Shown: one piece after another, positions 11,305 through 23,739 of the stretch
Layout: every line of letters begins with the position of its first letter
How positions within the stretch are numbered: the stretch's first letter is position 1
Assembly (NCBI GenBank): GCA_013397795.1
Contig: VZTJ01005971.1
Span: 71,733 to 135,732 of the forward strand
From: Orthonyx spaldingii
Taxonomy: Eukaryota > Chordata > Aves > Passeriformes > Orthonychidae
Length of the DNA: 64,000 nt
Direction: 5' to 3'
Position numbers and translations under genes: made by a program
Notes under the pieces: model-generated
Databases searched by the model: none
What the model was told of the DNA's origin: nothing
Seen by the model: only the letters and a program-made list of their open reading frames with translations

Positions 11305-11680
11305 TGAAAGTACCCACACCAAGTTTGCTGTTGACACCAAAGTCACCACCTGGTGACAAGAAAATATCAGAAAGGGAGAGCCATCTTACAGAGAGACCTG
11401 GATAGACTGGAAGAGTGGGCAGCCAGTGTGGCTTAGGATCTGTGTGACTGGGGAACAGCAGTGGCAAAAGTGACCTGTGAGGACTGATAGACAACAACAA
11501 CCTGAACATACTTCAGCAGTGCACCACTGCAGACACAAAGGCAAATTGGATCTTGGCTTGAATCAACAGGGGCATTACTAGCAGAGAGAGAGAGACATGA
11601 ATGTCCCACTCTTCCCAGCACTGCTCAGGCAGCACTTAGAGTTCTGTGTCCAGTTTTGTTCTCTGCAATTCAAAAAATGT
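11305..11680 (+). mobile_element. Older CR1 LINE, right part
   Basis: Directly after the duplicated tgaaag, the sequence continues with KFAVDTKVTTW (about 11320-11352), the region that carries the FADD catalytic motif in CR1 reverse transcriptase. Here the motif reads FAVD, so an active-site aspartate is lost. It continues through LQRDLDRLEEWAA and NNNLNILQQCTTA to a segment equivalent to the one near 10790 in the younger copy, ending around 11680. Skipping the insert and one duplicate keeps the reverse-transcriptase frame open from GIE at 10496, which supports a single interrupted element. The copy lacks its 3' end. Confidence 0.82.
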
Positions 11681-13213
11681 AACATCTTCCTTTCATGTTC
11701 TAAATGTTTCTTACAATTACAAAAATTGTTTTCAGAAGGACCATAATATTCACATTAGAATGGAGCATCTGCTGTAGCTGATGGGCAATAAGACACCAAG
11801 TTCAGTGGGTACAATAACCTTTTTGAATCCTTGCAGCTTACAAGAATAATGTGCAATTATTTTTGGCCATAGTAAAATTGAAGTTGTGCTATGCATTCAT
11901 GATAGCATATTGGTGATCACAACTATTTTCTGGTAATAAAAAAAACTTTCCATCATACCACATAATAATTATCCTCCTACAGGGGATAGAAAGATATGTA
12001 CTGAACCCTTCATGCAGCGGGAAACAACGGTAAAGAATTCCCTTTTTTTAAGTATATCTGAGATCAACCTCAGCCTCATGTTTTAAAAACCAAAATGTTC
12101 AGAATATAAAAAAATCAAAACTACAAATATAAAAGGAATATTTTGTACTAAAGTAGATATAATATTCATTATATAAAATTTTAAATTTATCTTCTGCAAA
12201 ATAATTGTAACTTATCCAACACATTGTCTTTATGTATGCATGTATGTAGATATATAAAACCTTTTTATTGTACTGCAATATATTAATTTCATTTCAATGG
12301 AGACACTTTGGTACAAAGTTATCATTTTTTATGTTTTCAATTTTCCAATGAAAAATCCATTATTCAACCAGCTCTTCTACAAGACAGGAAATCAACAGGT
12401 AACCAAAGAATGTTTGTTGATATTAAGACTGCATTTTTTTGCTAAGACCTCTTAAATGTTTGATAACAGAAAGATAAAATATCTCATTTTTGTGCTGGTG
12501 AGCTGAGGCAGAGTTCTATCCTTTTAAGTTTCAGTTCCATTAAAGTACTTAATCCATTCCAGTTCAGGAAGGGATTATTTTTCAACTCTTCTATTGGTTT
12601 TTCCAATGGCATCTTTTTAATTAAAAACTCAAAATTGGAAATTGTAACCCAAAATTTTTTCTTAGGTGTTGGTTGTTTTCTATGTAAAGTTTTAATTTAT
12701 CCTGAGAATTTTCAATTGAGAAGAAAAAATATAGATCTCCCTGAGGTTTATATTCTGCCCACCTCACATTGCTGAATCCATTTGATCACAAGTAAAACAG
12801 CCGGTATAGCATTGCCTCATGGTGTGCAGCTCTAGCATATATTAACTCATGTAGAATTCTTTTATGACTGCCTTAAAGCCAGTGTTTGTCTCTTTATTAG
12901 AAAGATCAAGGAGTCTCAGAGCTATTTCTTTTCTGACTTCAGCTGACCAATATTGAAGTTTTACATTTTCAGTCTTTCACAAAGGAGGCCATAACAATCT
13001 ACCCAGCTGTTGGTCAGGGACTTTCTTCCAAGAGCTTTAAAGAGGATCAGGCAAGGCAAGGAGTAGTTACAGATGAGATGTTTGTATATTTATAATAGAT
13101 ATACATATATATATGTGAATGAGTGCACAGATATAAATTCACATTTATATGCATACATATATAAGTGTGTACATGTGTATGAATACACACACACAGAAAT
13201 TATTAGCCAGAAT
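11681..13213. other. Unique AT-rich sequence
   Basis: No gene is recognised. The right part contains the low-complexity tract listed next. Confidence 0.45.
13085..13197. repeat. AT/TG low-complexity tract
   Basis: A run of imperfect (TA)n and (TG/CA)n sequence, ending in cacacacaca at about 13184-13193. It lies just left of the LTR at 13214. Confidence 0.7.
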
Positions 13214-13435
13214 TGTCGGGGTTGCTCAGCCTACCCTGGAACGTTGGTGGGATAACTCAGCTCTGTGAGACCACCCCTGGAAAATGAAGTGGTTTCTCCC
13301 TGAGATGCCTTACCTGGATATGTTAATTCTCCTATATTGATTAACCATAACCGGTTCCCTTACCCTATCCCTTGCTTCCTCTGTACTCCCCCGCCTTCCT
13401 CTCCTCCCCTGTGCTCCTGGTCCCCTGGCCAGGCC

Positions 13436-13442
13436 CTATAAC
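13436..13442 (+). promoter_or_regulatory. TATA-like box in LTR
   Basis: ctataac lies 58 bases before the AATAAA of the same LTR, which predicts transcription starting near 13465. Activity today is unknown. Confidence 0.5.
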
Positions 13443-13493
13443 AAGGGTCTCCCAAGGCCACTTGGCCTCTTTCGCCTCTGGACCCCTTCAGGA

Positions 13494-13499
13494 AATAAA
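13494..13499 (+). terminator. LTR polyadenylation signal AATAAA
   Basis: A canonical AATAAA downstream of the TATA-like box, at the expected place for the R region of an LTR. Confidence 0.6.
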
Positions 13500-13731
13500 T
13501 GCTTCTGGAACTCCATGCGGCTGAGCCCTCTGATAACCCTGGTAACACTTGGGCCATCCACCTGGGGGGAGGTGAATACCTGTCAGGACATCGGCTGGGA
13601 TAGAGGACAGAATTATCTGCTCAGTACGCAGCAGTACTGGCCAGAGGGGTCTTTCAGAGCCTCCAAGACCCTCCTGGTGAAAGCAGAAGTTCCACCCGTC
13701 CCACACCCCCCCAGGGACAGCGTTACAGAAT

Positions 13732-14869
13732 GATTCTACTTGACCTAAAAGATCAAAGATTTGTGAAAGATGGTTTCTTGCACCGAAAGTAATTTTGAAA
13801 GCAAACAGTTGTTATAAAGTCCGCGATGCTTCCAAATCACTTAATTAACAATTGTAAAGTATTGGCTCAGTCCAGTCTGCAAGTATACAGAAACAGGATA
13901 TATGAAGTTTTCCTAATGCAAAATAAGAATAATATTCATTAATTTCTCTTGTGAAAACTTTGCTCAGAATCTCAGATACCCTGACTAGTGATCCAGTACT
14001 TTTGGTGAAAACATTGCAGGAGTCAGAAGGATCATCGATCATTGCCATGATTTTTAGATGTAAGAGATTTAATTTGAACATTCTGAGACTGAAAATGTAC
14101 TTAAATACCCTAGCTAATATAAAATATTTTTTATTTCAAACAGAAAAACAAAGCTAATGCTTCTACAACTTTTCTCTTTTTTGCTTTACTTAAAATACAA
14201 CTTGATAGACTGTGCCCTCTTAAAGTTTCTTTCTAGGAAAATAATTTCTTTCTAGTCTTAAGCTGCAGCAGCTGCTTACAGTGCAGAGCTTCATGTTTTC
14301 CCTCACAAAGAACTTAGTTTTTCTATTCTGTATTTTACCTCAAAACAATTTCAGATTTCTGTCATAAATAATCTTTTTATATGCAGACAAAGGAGACTAT
14401 CAAGAATGTTGGGGTACTTTTCCTGTCTTGAGATGATTTCATGTACTGTCTGTATGGCACAACTCCAGTAAAAGTAATGAACCATCTTTGTTTTCTGCCG
14501 AATTAAGAAGGTCTCAAACAGTGTTTTAACATTTGCCTATTCCATTTCCAATGTACTGACATTTCAGAGATGTTAAATATGGAAGCTCCACTGTTCTTGG
14601 TACTGATCCTCTACATTCAACAAACTAAAAACATTCTTATTTAATCTCAATAAGGTGTTCCTTGTGGAAATCTTAAGTTTATTATACGTGATTAATTTTA
14701 AGAATTACTTAGTGCATAAACTTTCGGAGTGTGCAAATATTAATTTTTAATATGATTTTTAAAATAATTTAAAAATGTATTTTGTAAACACACATAACAA
14801 CGCTGTCTTATGAATGGATGTTATGGGGTTTAAATAAGTTTCTACCTCTGCTTAGGCCTATAGCAGTAG
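13732..14869. other. Unique AT-rich sequence, nothing recognised
   Basis: No gene or repeat family is recognised in this stretch. Confidence 0.45.
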
Positions 14870-15490
14870 ACAGTAACTTCTGAGGCGGCCTGCACCCCAA
14901 AACCCACTTTCATGTACAAGTTCTTTAATAATGGCTGATTTCGTCTATTATAGAATGAATTACTTATTCAACAGACACAAATTGAACAGACAAGAGACTT
15001 AGATTATTACTACACAGGGAAAAGAAAACTATTAATAGTTAAATATACAGTGCACTATAAGGTACCATTCTTTTAATATAGGTAGTGAAAAAATAGTATA
15101 CATAGGATTCAATGTATCTTACCATCCAATTGTTGAAGGAGCACACACATGAATTCTTTTTCACTCAATTTCTAGAAGTTGTTGCCACGAAGGTTGCATT
15201 CAACCTTGGGGAGAAATCCTCTAACACACTCCCAGAGGGTGTGCAAGAAAGTTTCTGACTTCATGACAGTTTGTAGTACTTTTACAGTGTAAAAACAGGC
15301 CTTTTGTCACCAATATCTCTCTCCACATCTGCTCTCCAGACTGAGGTGTTGATTCTGGGTAGACCTCTTGATGCCAGGAGATGATCCCTGTTGGGGCTTT
15401 GCCCCTCAGGTTATCTCCCTCATTTGCACTTGTCACCTCGGTGGGGAAAGGGGGAATCATCCTGCCACACGCTCTCACTGGCATTCAGAA
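14870..15490. other. Unassigned block, GC-richer at both ends
   Basis: The ends (14870-14910 and 15180-15485) are distinctly GC-richer than the flanks, and the middle is AT-rich. The minus strand has an open frame of 87 codons (15484-15221) with no domain I recognise. The texture resembles an old retroviral or other mobile insertion, but I could not match it to a family and see no clear TG...CA ends or tail. Confidence 0.3.
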
Positions 15491-17901
15491 AAATCAATAC
15501 AGTAAGTATTGGGACAATGTAGATGCATGTAACATATGAACATTTAATTAGTTTATTAATTTAATTATCAAAATTAATTATAATTTAATAATTCACGAGT
15601 TAATATGCTGTGGGAATATATTTTATATACTCAGCAAATACAGAGGATAAACAATTACCTGTGAGTCAAACCCTGCAATTGAGTTGTCTAGAAGACAACC
15701 AAAGAAAACAGGAAAATAATGAATAGGTAGATCCATGGTGTCACAGCGTCACATTTGATACATGAGTTACTATGGTGGGATAATTTATTTTTTCAAATCC
15801 AGAATTTAAGAGTTGACTTCTCTTTAGAAATACTCACAAAATGAGCAAGCATTCAACCATTGATAAAATCGCCAGTTTCTATGACAACTAAGGGATCTTT
15901 GACAAGAGAGGCCTCATAGTTTTGTTCCTGACACGGGAACACAAGTAGCAAAGTATGATAATGTGATGTCATCATTTGGAATCTTCCAGTCTTGCATGGC
16001 TTCCAGCCAAAATGAAGACAGCACAGTTACTTAGTGTCCTACCTGTTTGAGTTTCATATTGATGTTTTTTGAAAAAAAAAAAAAAAAATCTGTGCTGAAA
16101 TTTTAAAATTATTTACCTTCTAAAAGGTCCTATTTAATCCTAGATTCATGAAATTTAGAGCAATATTGCATAAGTGTTCTGAAGAATCAATATGGTGAAA
16201 AATTCCATAAATTTTATGGTAAGGCACTTGTACTTGCCTTTCTCTAATAAGCAGTCTTTTGTGATTGAAAAATGGCAAGATTTTCCCTATTTTATATTCT
16301 AGTATAGTACTCTGTATGCTTTTTAATCTTTGCCATCCATTTTAATTTACAGAATAATTTGAAAACCTGCTGCCTTACTTCAATTTCTACTTACCATATT
16401 TTGAAATTGTATGGGTGATACCTTAAGTTCTCCAATGTTAGACTTCATTTGCAATGTGGGAAGCTGGTTATACAGCTGTCTTATCTACCTTTGATGCTTG
16501 CAGTCTTCAGTGACCACTTGTTCAAAGTTCTAAATCATCTGAACATTCAACAAGTTTTTAACTGCCAAGAAATTTATATATAACTAGAGGGTTTAGGCAG
16601 TGATTTGCTATCATGTGTTTGGTATATCCTTTCCAACTATGTACCACTCCTTGATCTGATGGTAGGATGTGAGCAGTGCAGCTTCTCGTTGATACCAAAA
16701 ACATCTTTATATGATTTTTTCAAAATAATATTAAAATTTTTATCCCTTGATCTCTTACTATGACTGCCAAATGAAAATAAAACATATCCCTACAATTTAT
16801 CAAATTACTAAGAATGTCCCAGTAAATACACTCATCTCAGCTATCATTGTCATCATTTCTTCTCTCTTTTAAAAAGGTAAAGAGGTTAGTTAGGCAATAT
16901 GTTCCTTTTCTATATTCATTTGGGAAATCTGTTATCTCATTACTGCACAGGTGTTCTTTTTGTGCTATTGCTCAATATACTCTGTTAATCAGCTTATTCG
17001 AGAGAAAAAAATGCCCTAGTTAAAAAAATTGGTGGATGGTAACATGTTTGAAAAGTGAAAAATGTAAGCTCTAGTAAAGAAATTACTTTCTGTAAAACCC
17101 TCAGTCAATTTTTCCCTGGCTTGCAATGATATGATCCTATGGGTTTTTTCAGCCCTCTAAGAAGATAGCAGGAGGACTAGTGAAATGGTGAGTAAGGGAA
17201 AATTAATGCCACTGAAGTCAAGTGACCCACACTGGATAGAAAGCTACTTTTAGACATTTTTGTTTCATTTTCAATTTCTATCTTGTACTTCTTAAAGTAT
17301 AAAGAGGATGGTTTGTGGGCAAAATTCGGAATCTGTTTCCACTCCTTTAAAGCCTATGTGATTCTATTGATCTAAATGTACAGGTTAGAGATTCAGTTTA
17401 GAGTTATTGAGGACAAAAACAGGAAGGAAAACAGAATCTGTATTGTGAAAATGTCCACAACTTCCCTTGTAAAGACTCACTCTTCATAGAAATTTTTATC
17501 CCAAGGAGTTTCACCATGAAGTTAAGAGGTCTTTTTAAGTTGCACAAGGATAATATTAAGAATTGAAAAGTAAAACAGTAACTTTAATGCACATCATTTT
17601 AACTACAAAAATATTATATGGATTAACTTACTTTTTGAAAAATGAGAGAAAAAACTTTCATACAGTGCAGAAAGTGAACTGAACTTGTGATTACCTTGCC
17701 ACATTGGTGAACAAATACGTGATTAGATCATTGCTGTCATAGAAGTTGAATAATCCCTGAGAAACTGGTTCAGCCACACCTAAATCTCTTGAATTTGGTG
17801 TGGGCATCTCTCCTTCTGTTTTGTTCTGATTTCTAGTTTCTTATATTTGCAACACAGTTAATGACTGGATTACATATTTCAGTACATTTTGCACAAATAG
17901 T
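15491..17901. other. Unique, very AT-rich sequence
   Basis: Nothing recognised. It includes an AT-only-like tract near 15540-15600 and an uninterrupted A run of about 18 bases at 16071-16088. Confidence 0.45.
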
Positions 17902-18182
17902 TGTCGCTGACCGCTTGACCGCCCGGCTGGTCGAGGGGCGACAGTACCCTCGTGTGCCCGGACACAGGCTCTCACGCTGCACGCAGGTGCGCGGCGGCGA
18001 TGCAACGCCTTAGCCTTCTCAGGGCAAGCTCGAGGCAGGTGACAAGTCCCACAGCCCAGGCTGGGGCTGGCAGCAGCCGATGGATCAGGAGCGACGCGGA
18101 GGCGATGAAGGAAGAAGAGAGGACTCGTTTGTGGGCTAAATCCAAGAGTTTATTCTCTGCCCTGGCGGGGGCAGAAGAACTT
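17902..18182 (-). mobile_element. GC-rich LTR fragment (ERVK-like), cut by an N
   Basis: The block is strongly GC-rich in AT-rich surroundings. Its left edge reads TGTCGCTGACC, so on the minus strand the element ends ...GCGACA, the CA end of an LTR. Minus-strand AATAAA lies at 18154-18149, within gagaataaactcttgg, followed by sequence typical of the R-U5 part of avian ERVK-like LTRs. The right edge is an undetermined base at 18183, after which the composition returns to AT-rich. The 5' part of the LTR is therefore missing or collapsed in the assembly. Open frames across it are artefacts. Confidence 0.65.
18149..18154 (-). terminator. LTR polyadenylation signal AATAAA
   Basis: A reverse-strand AATAAA inside the GC-rich LTR fragment, in the position expected for its R region. 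Confidence 0.55.
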
Positions 18183-18183
18183 N
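18183..18183. other. Undetermined base (assembly join)
   Basis: A single N lies exactly where the GC-rich LTR fragment meets AT-rich DNA, which suggests a join or collapsed repeat rather than a simple sequencing ambiguity. Confidence 0.7.
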
Positions 18184-21100
18184 GGGTCTTTGGATATTCC
18201 ACAGATGATAACATATTGCAAAAGTCATCACAGCATGGTTGTACCAGAACTGGCCTTCTGCTGTGTATGTTTCCAATCATACAAATGCAGAGCTTTTGGA
18301 CCAGCAAAGCACACTTCTGATGTATGCTCTATGTTTTCAACCATAAGAAGACCAGGCAAAGGTAGCTATGGTTACTAAATTATACAATCTAAGGAATAAG
18401 TAGGAAGTCTATAATAAATCAATATTTTGCTGAATTGTTGTTTTCCAAAACAAGTGTTTGCATCTCTGAAACTTGTAAAGATGAAAGTCGCTGAGGTGAG
18501 GTTCCCAGTAAAAAAAAAAGTTTCGGGGCATTTTTCTTTTGAGAAGAGTATTAATGCAGAAGGCATTAATATGACTTAAACAGGCATCAGAGAAAAATTT
18601 AAAAGTCAGTAATAGACTACTTTTTCTTTTCTCAGGTTTTCTAGGAAAGTGGAGAGAGTCCTTTGCTTAATGACCCAAAGGATATTGTTATCACCCTGTC
18701 ACGATTTTTTAAATATAAGAACTTCACAGAAGGCAAAATTCTCTGTTTAGCATATCAGTATTCAACTCCAATATTCACTCAAAATCTAATTTTGAAGTTA
18801 GAGTCCATGCAAATGTTTTATTACTGTTTCACTAATACATTAATAAATACTCAGAAAGCAAGTTACCTCAGCTTGCAGTATAACAAAATACATTTTCATG
18901 TATTAAACAATTAATAGTCCCATAGCAAAATCACAGACAGATGAAATGCCTGTAGTTTGACTGTGTTTGAAATATCAAGAATATCCCAGTCTAGTAGAGT
19001 AATATAAAATGAACAAAGAAGACGATTCTAACGTCAGCTTCCTGACTTTTGACTTCATTGAACCTCATTTTCAACCTTTACAGGTTGCTGTAGCAACCTG
19101 TAGCAACCAGCTACAGATTGACTCTCCATCCGGGCTAGATTTCACATTTACAAGAATGGTACTCTAAGTGAATTCCTGACCTTTATTTCAAGCAAAATAG
19201 GTTCTGTTAAATATTAATGCTTGAGATACCCTTGATTCTTTTCATTTGATTAGGGGGTTGATTCCAGCTTTAGTAGCACATGCTGTTTTGCGCATAAGTC
19301 TATTCTCGTGCTGGCTTAAATGCAGTGGTTTTATTTGTTTTTTCTCTTTGTGCTGATTCTACAACCATTTTGCCCCACTGTAAAGACTCGAGGAGGCCCA
19401 AAGAGGCTTGTTGTTACCAACCTTTTCATAGTTTCAGAGAGATCTAATATTTGTTGTGCTTTCTTAAGAGTTTATGTCATTTTGAGCTCTAGTGTATGTT
19501 CATAAAACACCTTTTCTTAAGAGTATTCTGCTTTACAAACTTTGTTGTTCTCATATAGCCAAATGGTTATTCAAGATGGGCCCTATGGAGCTGGTGGAAA
19601 GATTCCAATGCCATATAAAGAAAAGGGCATTACTTCTGGGAGCAGTTGTGCCTTTTCTATAGTGGTGAAGGACTAAATAGTTCAGCAGTAAGGTAAGCAT
19701 ATCTCTGGTTGAAAAGACAAGCAACTAAATTGAGCTCTGCTGCTGTTCCCTAAAGAGCATCCTGCCCTCATTTGATTCGGAAACACCACTGTCAGTGGTG
19801 AGGAGCCTTTGCGTAGGAAACGTGGTTTCAAAGGCAGGAAAGAAAGTTATATTTGGGAAGTATTTTCTTCAGAGAGATCAGACTTCAAGTTGTAACTTCT
19901 ACTCCCAATGACTTAGATCTGAAATAACTCATTTTCTTTATAGTTTCCAGTACTTTCTCTCATTGTCTTTCATCTAGACATTTCATACTCCCAGAGCTCT
20001 CATTGAGGCACAAATGTTTATTTCCTATAGTACCACTTCTGCCAGCGTGAAGAAAAGCAGTTGTGTGGATAATAAGGATCTATCTTTAGGAAGAAAAAAA
20101 ATTTATTTCTCAAAATAATTTTTTGATTTATAGCTTTAGTTATTCAAACTGCTCCTTTTGTGGATTTGCTGGTGTGTGGTGACAATTCTTACTGTTAAGT
20201 GTAGCAAAGCAAATATGTCTGGATTCTAGGGAGCACCAGGGAGCTCATTTTTATTGACTAGGGCAACTAGATGGGTACTATTTTTTTTTTGGCTGTACCT
20301 TCTAAATTGATGTCACAGATACCAATTCATTCTCACTTTCTTGAACTGCCCTTGCATGCTAAGAGGTCTGAATCATATTTATTTTATAGATTCAATAGTA
20401 GCCAGTCATTTTGAAAATGAAGATTCCATTTCTCTCTGAAAGTGCAATACATTTAAAATTCTCTATTTGTAAGTGTACTTTCGATATCCTTAAATGAATT
20501 GCATACATACATAAACCACACAACATTTAAATCAGGTTTGTGTCATAGTAACTGTGCACCTCTGTAATATTTATTATATACAGTAATTTATAGGCATGCT
20601 TCTCTGACATTGACAGAAATTTGTTTCCACCCACTACCTTAGTGCAAGAGGGGAGAATAGAGAAGGTAATACATTTTCAGAAGACAGTACAGCATAGTGA
20701 GTTTTTTAAGGTTTTCTGCTAAGAATCGGATAACAACAATTTTTTATTAATATAAAAAAATAATATTTAAAATAAAAGTATTGAATACTTACAGAGGTGT
20801 GGGGTTTTTTGTAAATCTGTGTGAACACCATATATGCTTGGTTTTAATTTGTGGTGACTTAATATTCATTTTCTTAGTAAGAGATTTCCTTTTTTATTTT
20901 TACATCAGGGTAGTATTTCATGCTTAAAAACCTTGAGACTATAATGGCTGACTTCCTTATCCTGGAGTAAAAATTATATAACACTTTCCTTGGAAAAGAG
21001 TAATTTTCTGCTATCTTCAGTTTTAACAATGACTTCCCAGGGAAAATAAAGGGAAAGAAGTTAAGTTATAAGCCATAAGATTATGGCACCCTGAGCCTGG

Positions 21101-22992
21101 TAAAGGTGAGCTACAGATAAGTGTTAAACAGAGGGTGAAGAAAAGAGAGCAATTTTATTGTTTAGTACGAGTCATGTGACTTAAACGAGCTATTCATAAG
21201 CTATTGCTCTTTGAAAGATAAGAATCAGCATGCCATTACTTTGTTGCCAGCTCTTTCATGGGAGATGTTCTAAATTTGCTTGAGTTTTTTTCTCAAAATA
21301 AAAATGGTTCATTATTTGGTTGAGTTTTACTATTACTGTTATTATTTTCATCATTATTACAAAATCTGCAAAGTCTAAAAAAGTGAACAGAATTTCAGAC
21401 TTTTGGAGTTGAGTAGTAGCTATGCAGCAATGCCTATAGACTATAGGGAGAGGAGGACATTTTTTTAAAAATGTTTGTTTTTCCAACAAATTTTGGCAAA
21501 ATTTTCCAACATCAATCTTCTTTCAAATATGTTTTATTACATATTTTAAATTGATTACATTGATAACAGTATTTTTTTATGTAAACTATAAGCTCAATAT
21601 AAAATGTGCAAAACCAGAAAATGTTCCTGAATAGAAAGCAGTGAACTTTGTTATGAGCAGATTTAAATGTACATAAATGTCATTTTTTGTTAATATGTGT
21701 TTCATTGACTGATTGATGCTGGAAATAAATGTGATATTTTCAGTGTTACATTTGAGTGCTCTAATCTCCACTAAATCATATTCCTCAGGTGTCACCTCCA
21801 AGACAATGATTAATGACATACTAATAAAGTTCACTTTGGCAGTCTAAAACTAAAATGTCATTTCTATTGGGTATGAATAATTTCCAGCTAAGTAGAGCCT
21901 TGAATCAGAACCATGATGTTCTTTGTTCAAGAACTTTATTTTAAAAATATTTTAGTACAGCTGAAAGTGGAAAAAAAAAGTGGATGTGAGTTATCTAAAT
22001 GATGAAGTGATGTTTTTGTTGGCTGATTCTTTTAGTCTTGGCAATGTGCTGTTTGAAATAAATGAAGCATTATCCATCACTAGGTATAATCAGGTTTACA
22101 AATCACTCTACAGTGCCATTAGCCAATTGCAAATGAGAACTCTAATCCCTGTCCTCATACTAATACATATATTCTCTTGTCTAGATGGTGTGTCTTGCAT
22201 GAAAACAGAACCCAAACTTCAGACTAATATTACTTCTTAACTGTAAAGCATTAACAGCTGCTCAGAATGAATGGCAATCTGTAGCCCAAAGAACCTAAAA
22301 TCTTAGAGACAAAGATGTCAGGAGGACACACTGAGACGTTTAGAGAAGAAATGCAGTGGAGAGTTTTAAAACTACTATTGATGTTATTTTGTATATTGCA
22401 ACTGAAGTGACTTTTGGAAAGGATTTAACAGTGAAAGTGTTTCCTAATGAACAGATGTTTTGTGTTTAATCTCAAAAAGAAAAAAAAAAGTGGAAAAAGG
22501 AAAGGAGGGGTACCCATATTGAGATAATGTGAAAAATGAAGACAAAAGGAAATTACAGAGAAAAAATGAGTTACCAGATGAAAGATCTGTGAATTTGTAT
22601 AGAATAAGGGGAAGACAGAGTCTTGAAGAAATTTAAGGAGGGTTTGTTTTGATCAGCATTATGAGCACTGTGAACATTAAGAGAATGTGAGAGTTTTCAA
22701 AATCACCTGTATGTAACAAAGCAAAAATCATACTGATTTTTGTTTGAATTCAAGTTTTTTAATTTGGTATTTGCAGACTGTGATATATATCCTACCAGTA
22801 AACCTACATCAGGGTACTATTGAAAAGTATTTATTGGGCATGGTGGCACCAAGGTAGAACCCGTTCTTCAAACAGTGATGTCATTTTTGTCTTCAGCCTT
22901 TATGTTGTTACTTCTACATTGTTCTATTACTGAACTTTCTGGATTTTGTAATTTCTTTCCTTTACTTACATTTTCATGTGCTTAGTGAATTT
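18184..22992. other. Unique AT-rich sequence
   Basis: No gene is recognised across 4.8 kb. It contains two short palindromes: a 24-bp perfect inverted repeat at 19079-19102 (listed separately) and caccactg-t-cagtggtg at 19784-19800. Confidence 0.5.
19079..19102. promoter_or_regulatory. 24-bp palindrome resembling an RFX X-box
   Basis: Positions 19079-19102 form a perfect inverted repeat with 11-bp arms and a 2-bp centre. Its core GTTGCT-GT-AGCAAC has two inverted AGCAAC half-sites with the 2-bp spacing of RFX-family X-boxes, and a third AGCAAC follows at 19104-19109. Function is inferred only from the motif. Confidence 0.35.
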
Positions 22993-23725
22993 TCACAGAA
23001 TCAAAGAGTAATTGATGTTGGAAGGGGACTCTGGAGATCATCTGGTTCAACCTGTCTGTTCAATCAGCGCCACCTGGAGCCAGTTATCAAGGACCACATC
23101 CAGAAGGCTTTTGAATATCTCCAAGGATGAAGATTTCACAGACTCCCTGGGCAACCCTTTGCCAGTGTTCCATCAACCTTACAAGGAATCTCTCAAGTTT
23201 CAGTGTGTGTCCAGTGTCTTTTGTCTTGTGGCTCAACACCACTGAAAAGGGCCTGGTTCTTCCCACTTTGCCACTCCCCTTCAAGTAATTTATAAGATAC
23301 CTCCAGAGACTTTACATCTCCAGGCTGAATAGTCCCAGCTCTCTCAGGTTTCCTCATTGGAGAGATACTCTAGTTATTTCATGATTCTGCTGGCCCTTTG
23401 CTGGACTGTCTCTGGTATGTCCCTGTTTCTCTTGTACTGAGGAGCCGAAACTGGACCCAACACTCCAGGTGTGGTTTCACCAGCACTGAAGAAAGGACAG
23501 GATCATCTCCTTCAACCTTCTGGCAATTCTTTGTCTAATATGGCTTTGGACAAGACTTGCTTTCTTTGCCACAAGGGCTCATTGCTGGCCCACGTTCAAC
23601 TAGGCGTCCACCAGGATTCCCAGGTCCTTTTCTGAAAAACTGCTTTCCAGGCATGCGCTCGTACCTGGGGCTGTTCCTCCCCAGGTGAATGATTTTGCAG
23701 TTCTCCATTTTTTTCTTCCTGAACA
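22993..23725 (-). mobile_element. CR1 LINE, 3' 0.7 kb
   Basis: The left edge (tcacagaatcaaagag, then gttggaaggggactctgg) is the reverse complement of a CR1 3' end. The body continues through standard CR1 ORF2 antisense landmarks such as ttttgaatatctccaaggat, tccaggctgaatagtccc and ttgctggactgtctctgg, to about 23725. It is a 5'-truncated, decayed copy of a different CR1 subfamily from the one at 4441. A SINE of opposite orientation follows almost directly. Confidence 0.9.
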
Positions 23726-23739
23726 GGACATCACATTAT

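Larger units (their letters stand above)
13214..13727 (+). mobile_element. Solo LTR, ERV1-like, with perfect 4-bp target duplication
   Basis: The 514-bp element starts TGTCGGGG and ends GTTACA. The tetramer gaat occurs immediately on both sides (13210-13213 and 13728-13731), as expected for a gammaretrovirus-like (ERV1) integration. It has a TATA-like ctataac at 13436-13442 and AATAAA at 13494-13499, spaced as in an LTR promoter and polyadenylation unit. No internal viral sequence adjoins it, so it is a solo LTR. Overlapping open frames on both strands are by-products of its high GC content. The exact family was not determined. Confidence 0.82.

Noticed and set aside
13214..13727. Complete provirus or retroviral genes next to the LTRs
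   Set aside because: No primer-binding site, gag, pol or env sequence was seen beside any of the LTRs; they look solo or truncated.
17952..18320. 122-codon open frame crossing the N at 18183
   Set aside because: It lies in a GC-rich LTR fragment and crosses an assembly join.
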